Assembly: GCA_037446395.1 (NCBI GenBank)
Contig: JBBIIP010000006.1
Span: 1 to 64,000, forward strand
Source of the DNA: JAAYJT01 sp037446395
GTDB taxonomy: Bacteria > Bacteroidota > Bacteroidia > Bacteroidales > JAAYJT01
DNA: 64,000 nt
Reading direction: 5' to 3'
The position numbers were made by a program, and so were the translations under genes. Under the pieces are notes generated by a model. The model did not search any database, was not told the DNA's origin, and was given only the letters and a program-made list of their open reading frames with translations. Shown here in pieces: positions 62,716 through 64,000 of this stretch (the stretch's first letter is position 1; every line of letters starts with the position of its first letter).

Positions 62716-64000
62716 ATGAATGCTATGAGAAAGTTTTTTGGCTATTTTCTGATTGCAGCCTTTGGTGGGCTCATTTCGCTTTTTGCATACAAAATCCTTG
62801 CTCCAAAGGAGCAAATAGCTCTCACAAGCCAGGAGCCTTCCCAGGCTGTTCCTGTTCAGCTGGCAAGCTACTCCACGGGTAGCCTTCCGGCAATGGCACC
62901 CGATTTTGTGAGGGCTGCCGAATTGACTGTAAACGCAGTAGTGCATATCAGAACAGAGTACACAAGAAAAAGCAGTGTTTATGATTTCTTCTTTGATGAT
63001 TTCAATAATTTCTTTAATGACAGGCGCCAACCATTTTCTCCCCGTTCAAATCCAATTGTAGCCACCGGAAGTGGGGTAATTATTTCTGCAGATGGATACA
63101 TTGTTACAAACAATCATGTGGTGCAGGAAGCTGAGGTCATCAAGGTTACACTCAACGATAAAAGAGAATTTGAAGCTAAAATAATTGGGACAGACCCTAC
63201 AACCGACCTTGCTGTGGTTAAAATCGAAGCAACCGGCTTACCCACAGTGGCCTACGGCAACTCCGACGAAGTGAAAGTTGGGGAATGGGTGTTGGCTGTT
63301 GGCAACCCGTTCAATCTCGCCTCAACTGTCACTGCAGGAATTGTCAGCGCCAAAGCCCGCAATATCAACATCCTACAAAACCCCGAAGGTACCGCCATTG
63401 AATCATTCATTCAGACCGATGCTGCCGTGAACCGGGGAAATTCAGGAGGTGCACTGGTGAACACGATGGGAGAGCTTATTGGAATCAATGCTGCCATTGC
63501 AAGCGGTACAGGCTATTACACAGGCTATTCTTTTGCAATCCCTGTGAATATTGTGAAAAAAGTAGTAAATGACTTTATTCTTTATGGCGAGGTTCAACGT
63601 GCTTTTTTGGGGGTCAGTATTCGTGAAATAGACAGCAAGCTCGCATCAGACCAGGGACTTAAAGACATAAAAGGAGTCTATGTTGCCGGGATTACTGACA
63701 ATGGTGCCGCCGCTGATGCCGGAATAAAGGATGGAGATATTATCTTGTCCATTCAGGGCATCCCGGTGAACACAACCAGCGAACTCCTTGAGGCAGTTGG
63801 GCAGCATAGGCCCGGCGAAACAATAAACGTGGGTATAAAACGTAAAGATAAGGAGCAAACCTATCGCGTGACGCTGCGAAACAGAGAAGGAAATACAAGC
63901 ATTGTTAAAACCGAACCTCGCAATATCGTCAATCTGCTTGGGGCAACCCTCGAAGAAGTTCCAGCCGAGACGAAAGCAAAATTGATGATTTCAGGTGGTG
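62716..64000 (+). CDS. degQ: Periplasmic serine protease DegQ/HtrA family (3' end beyond the window)
   Basis: The frame is open from ATG 62716 to the right edge, 428 residues so far. A hydrophobic N-terminal segment (residues 5-25) acts as signal or anchor. The trypsin-like domain has the complete triad His134 (TNNHVV), Asp164 (TTDLAVV) and Ser243 (GNSGGAL). The first PDZ domain begins near residue 290 (AFLGVSIREI, GAAADAGIKDGDIILSIQG) and a second was probably cut off. An alternative ATG lies three codons in (62725). It removes or refolds damaged envelope proteins. An Asp/Asn/Phe-rich linker (YDFFFDDFNNFFNDRRQ) lies before the protease domain, as in many HtrA proteins. Confidence 0.95.
   Translation, partial: MNAMRKFFGYFLIAAFGGLISLFAYKILAPKEQIALTSQEPSQAVPVQLASYSTGSLPAMAPDFVRAAELTVNAVVHIRTEYTRKSSVYDFFFDDFNNFFNDRRQPFSPRSNPIVATGSGVIISADGYIVTNNHVVQEAEVIKVTLNDKREFEAKIIGTDPTTDLAVVKIEATGLPTVAYGNSDEVKVGEWVLAVGNPFNLASTVTAGIVSAKARNINILQNPEGTAIESFIQTDAAVNRGNSGGALVNTMGELIGINAAIASGTGYYTGYSFAIPVNIVKKVVNDFILYGEVQRAFLGVSIREIDSKLASDQGLKDIKGVYVAGITDNGAAADAGIKDGDIILSIQGIPVNTTSELLEAVGQHRPGETINVGIKRKDKEQTYRVTLRNREGNTSIVKTEPRNIVNLLGATLEEVPAETKAKLMISGG

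Noticed and set aside
62668..63030. 120-codon minus-strand frame antisense to the HtrA-like gene
   Set aside because: It lies opposite a protease gene with an intact catalytic triad and has no motif of its own.
1..64000. CRISPR arrays, tRNA and rRNA genes, prophage
   Set aside because: No regularly spaced repeats, no cloverleaf with CCA-type ends or rRNA landmarks, and no phage structural genes were recognised by eye; a covariance-model scan would be decisive.

Overview
The window looks like a chromosomal segment of an anaerobic, fermentative Bacteroidota, probably Bacteroidales/Marinilabiliales-like. Supporting signs are a fused SecDF, a protein with a type IX secretion C-terminal sorting domain, a PorE-like TPR/PD40/OmpA protein, DUF5723- and LVIVD-type surface proteins, several exact TAnnTTTG promoter elements, mostly weak Shine-Dalgarno sites, and [FeFe]-hydrogenase operons. 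I found no rRNA, tRNA, CRISPR array, prophage or intact insertion sequence.

Positions 1-9.9 kb form a hydrogen-metabolism island. It opens with the last subunit of a formate-hydrogenlyase/hydrogenase-4-like [NiFe] complex (HycF/HyfH type) coupled to a HycI-type maturation protease. After a convergent truA come two separate NAD-linked [FeFe]-hydrogenase operons. The first (1911-5398) is a minimal hydC-hydB-hydA set whose HydB lacks the C-terminal ferredoxin domain; it ends at a strong terminator. The second (5734-9929) is a four-gene HndB-like/hydB/hydA/hydC set whose HydB keeps the Zn-type motif and the two [4Fe-4S] clusters expected of electron-bifurcating enzymes. The two HydA proteins also differ at the H-cluster.

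10-12.8 kb holds two LVIVD-repeat envelope proteins and two paralogous outer-membrane barrels. 12.9-15.2 kb (minus strand) is a tight operon of a thiamine-binding-like protein, a PnuC/PnuT-type vitamin transporter, a NadR-type kinase and an EamA exporter. 15-29 kb mixes peptidoglycan salvage (mpl, namZ, a lytic transglycosylase) with an RNA m5U methyltransferase, a PHP phosphoesterase, a LolC/E-type permease, a GT39-like glycosyltransferase, a CPBP protein, two SDR enzymes and pepE.

29-54 kb is mostly housekeeping: uvrA, a LOG-family protein, secDF, tatA, purM, prfA, pyrF, ilvE, htpG, a lemA/TPM cluster and ychF. It also contains the T9SS cargo protein and the PorE-like protein, which carries an extra C-terminal retropepsin-like domain that has lost its catalytic Asp.

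54-64 kb has phosphohexomutase, mltG, a divergent Nramp-fold transporter in one operon with the 5-oxoprolinase genes pxpABC, a broken DUF1003 gene, a GNAT enzyme, dapF and the start of a DegQ/HtrA protease that runs off the end. The observations I rate highest are the architectural split between the two hydrogenases, the Nramp-like protein without metal ligands next to pxpABC, and the PorE-like fusion with a dead protease domain.
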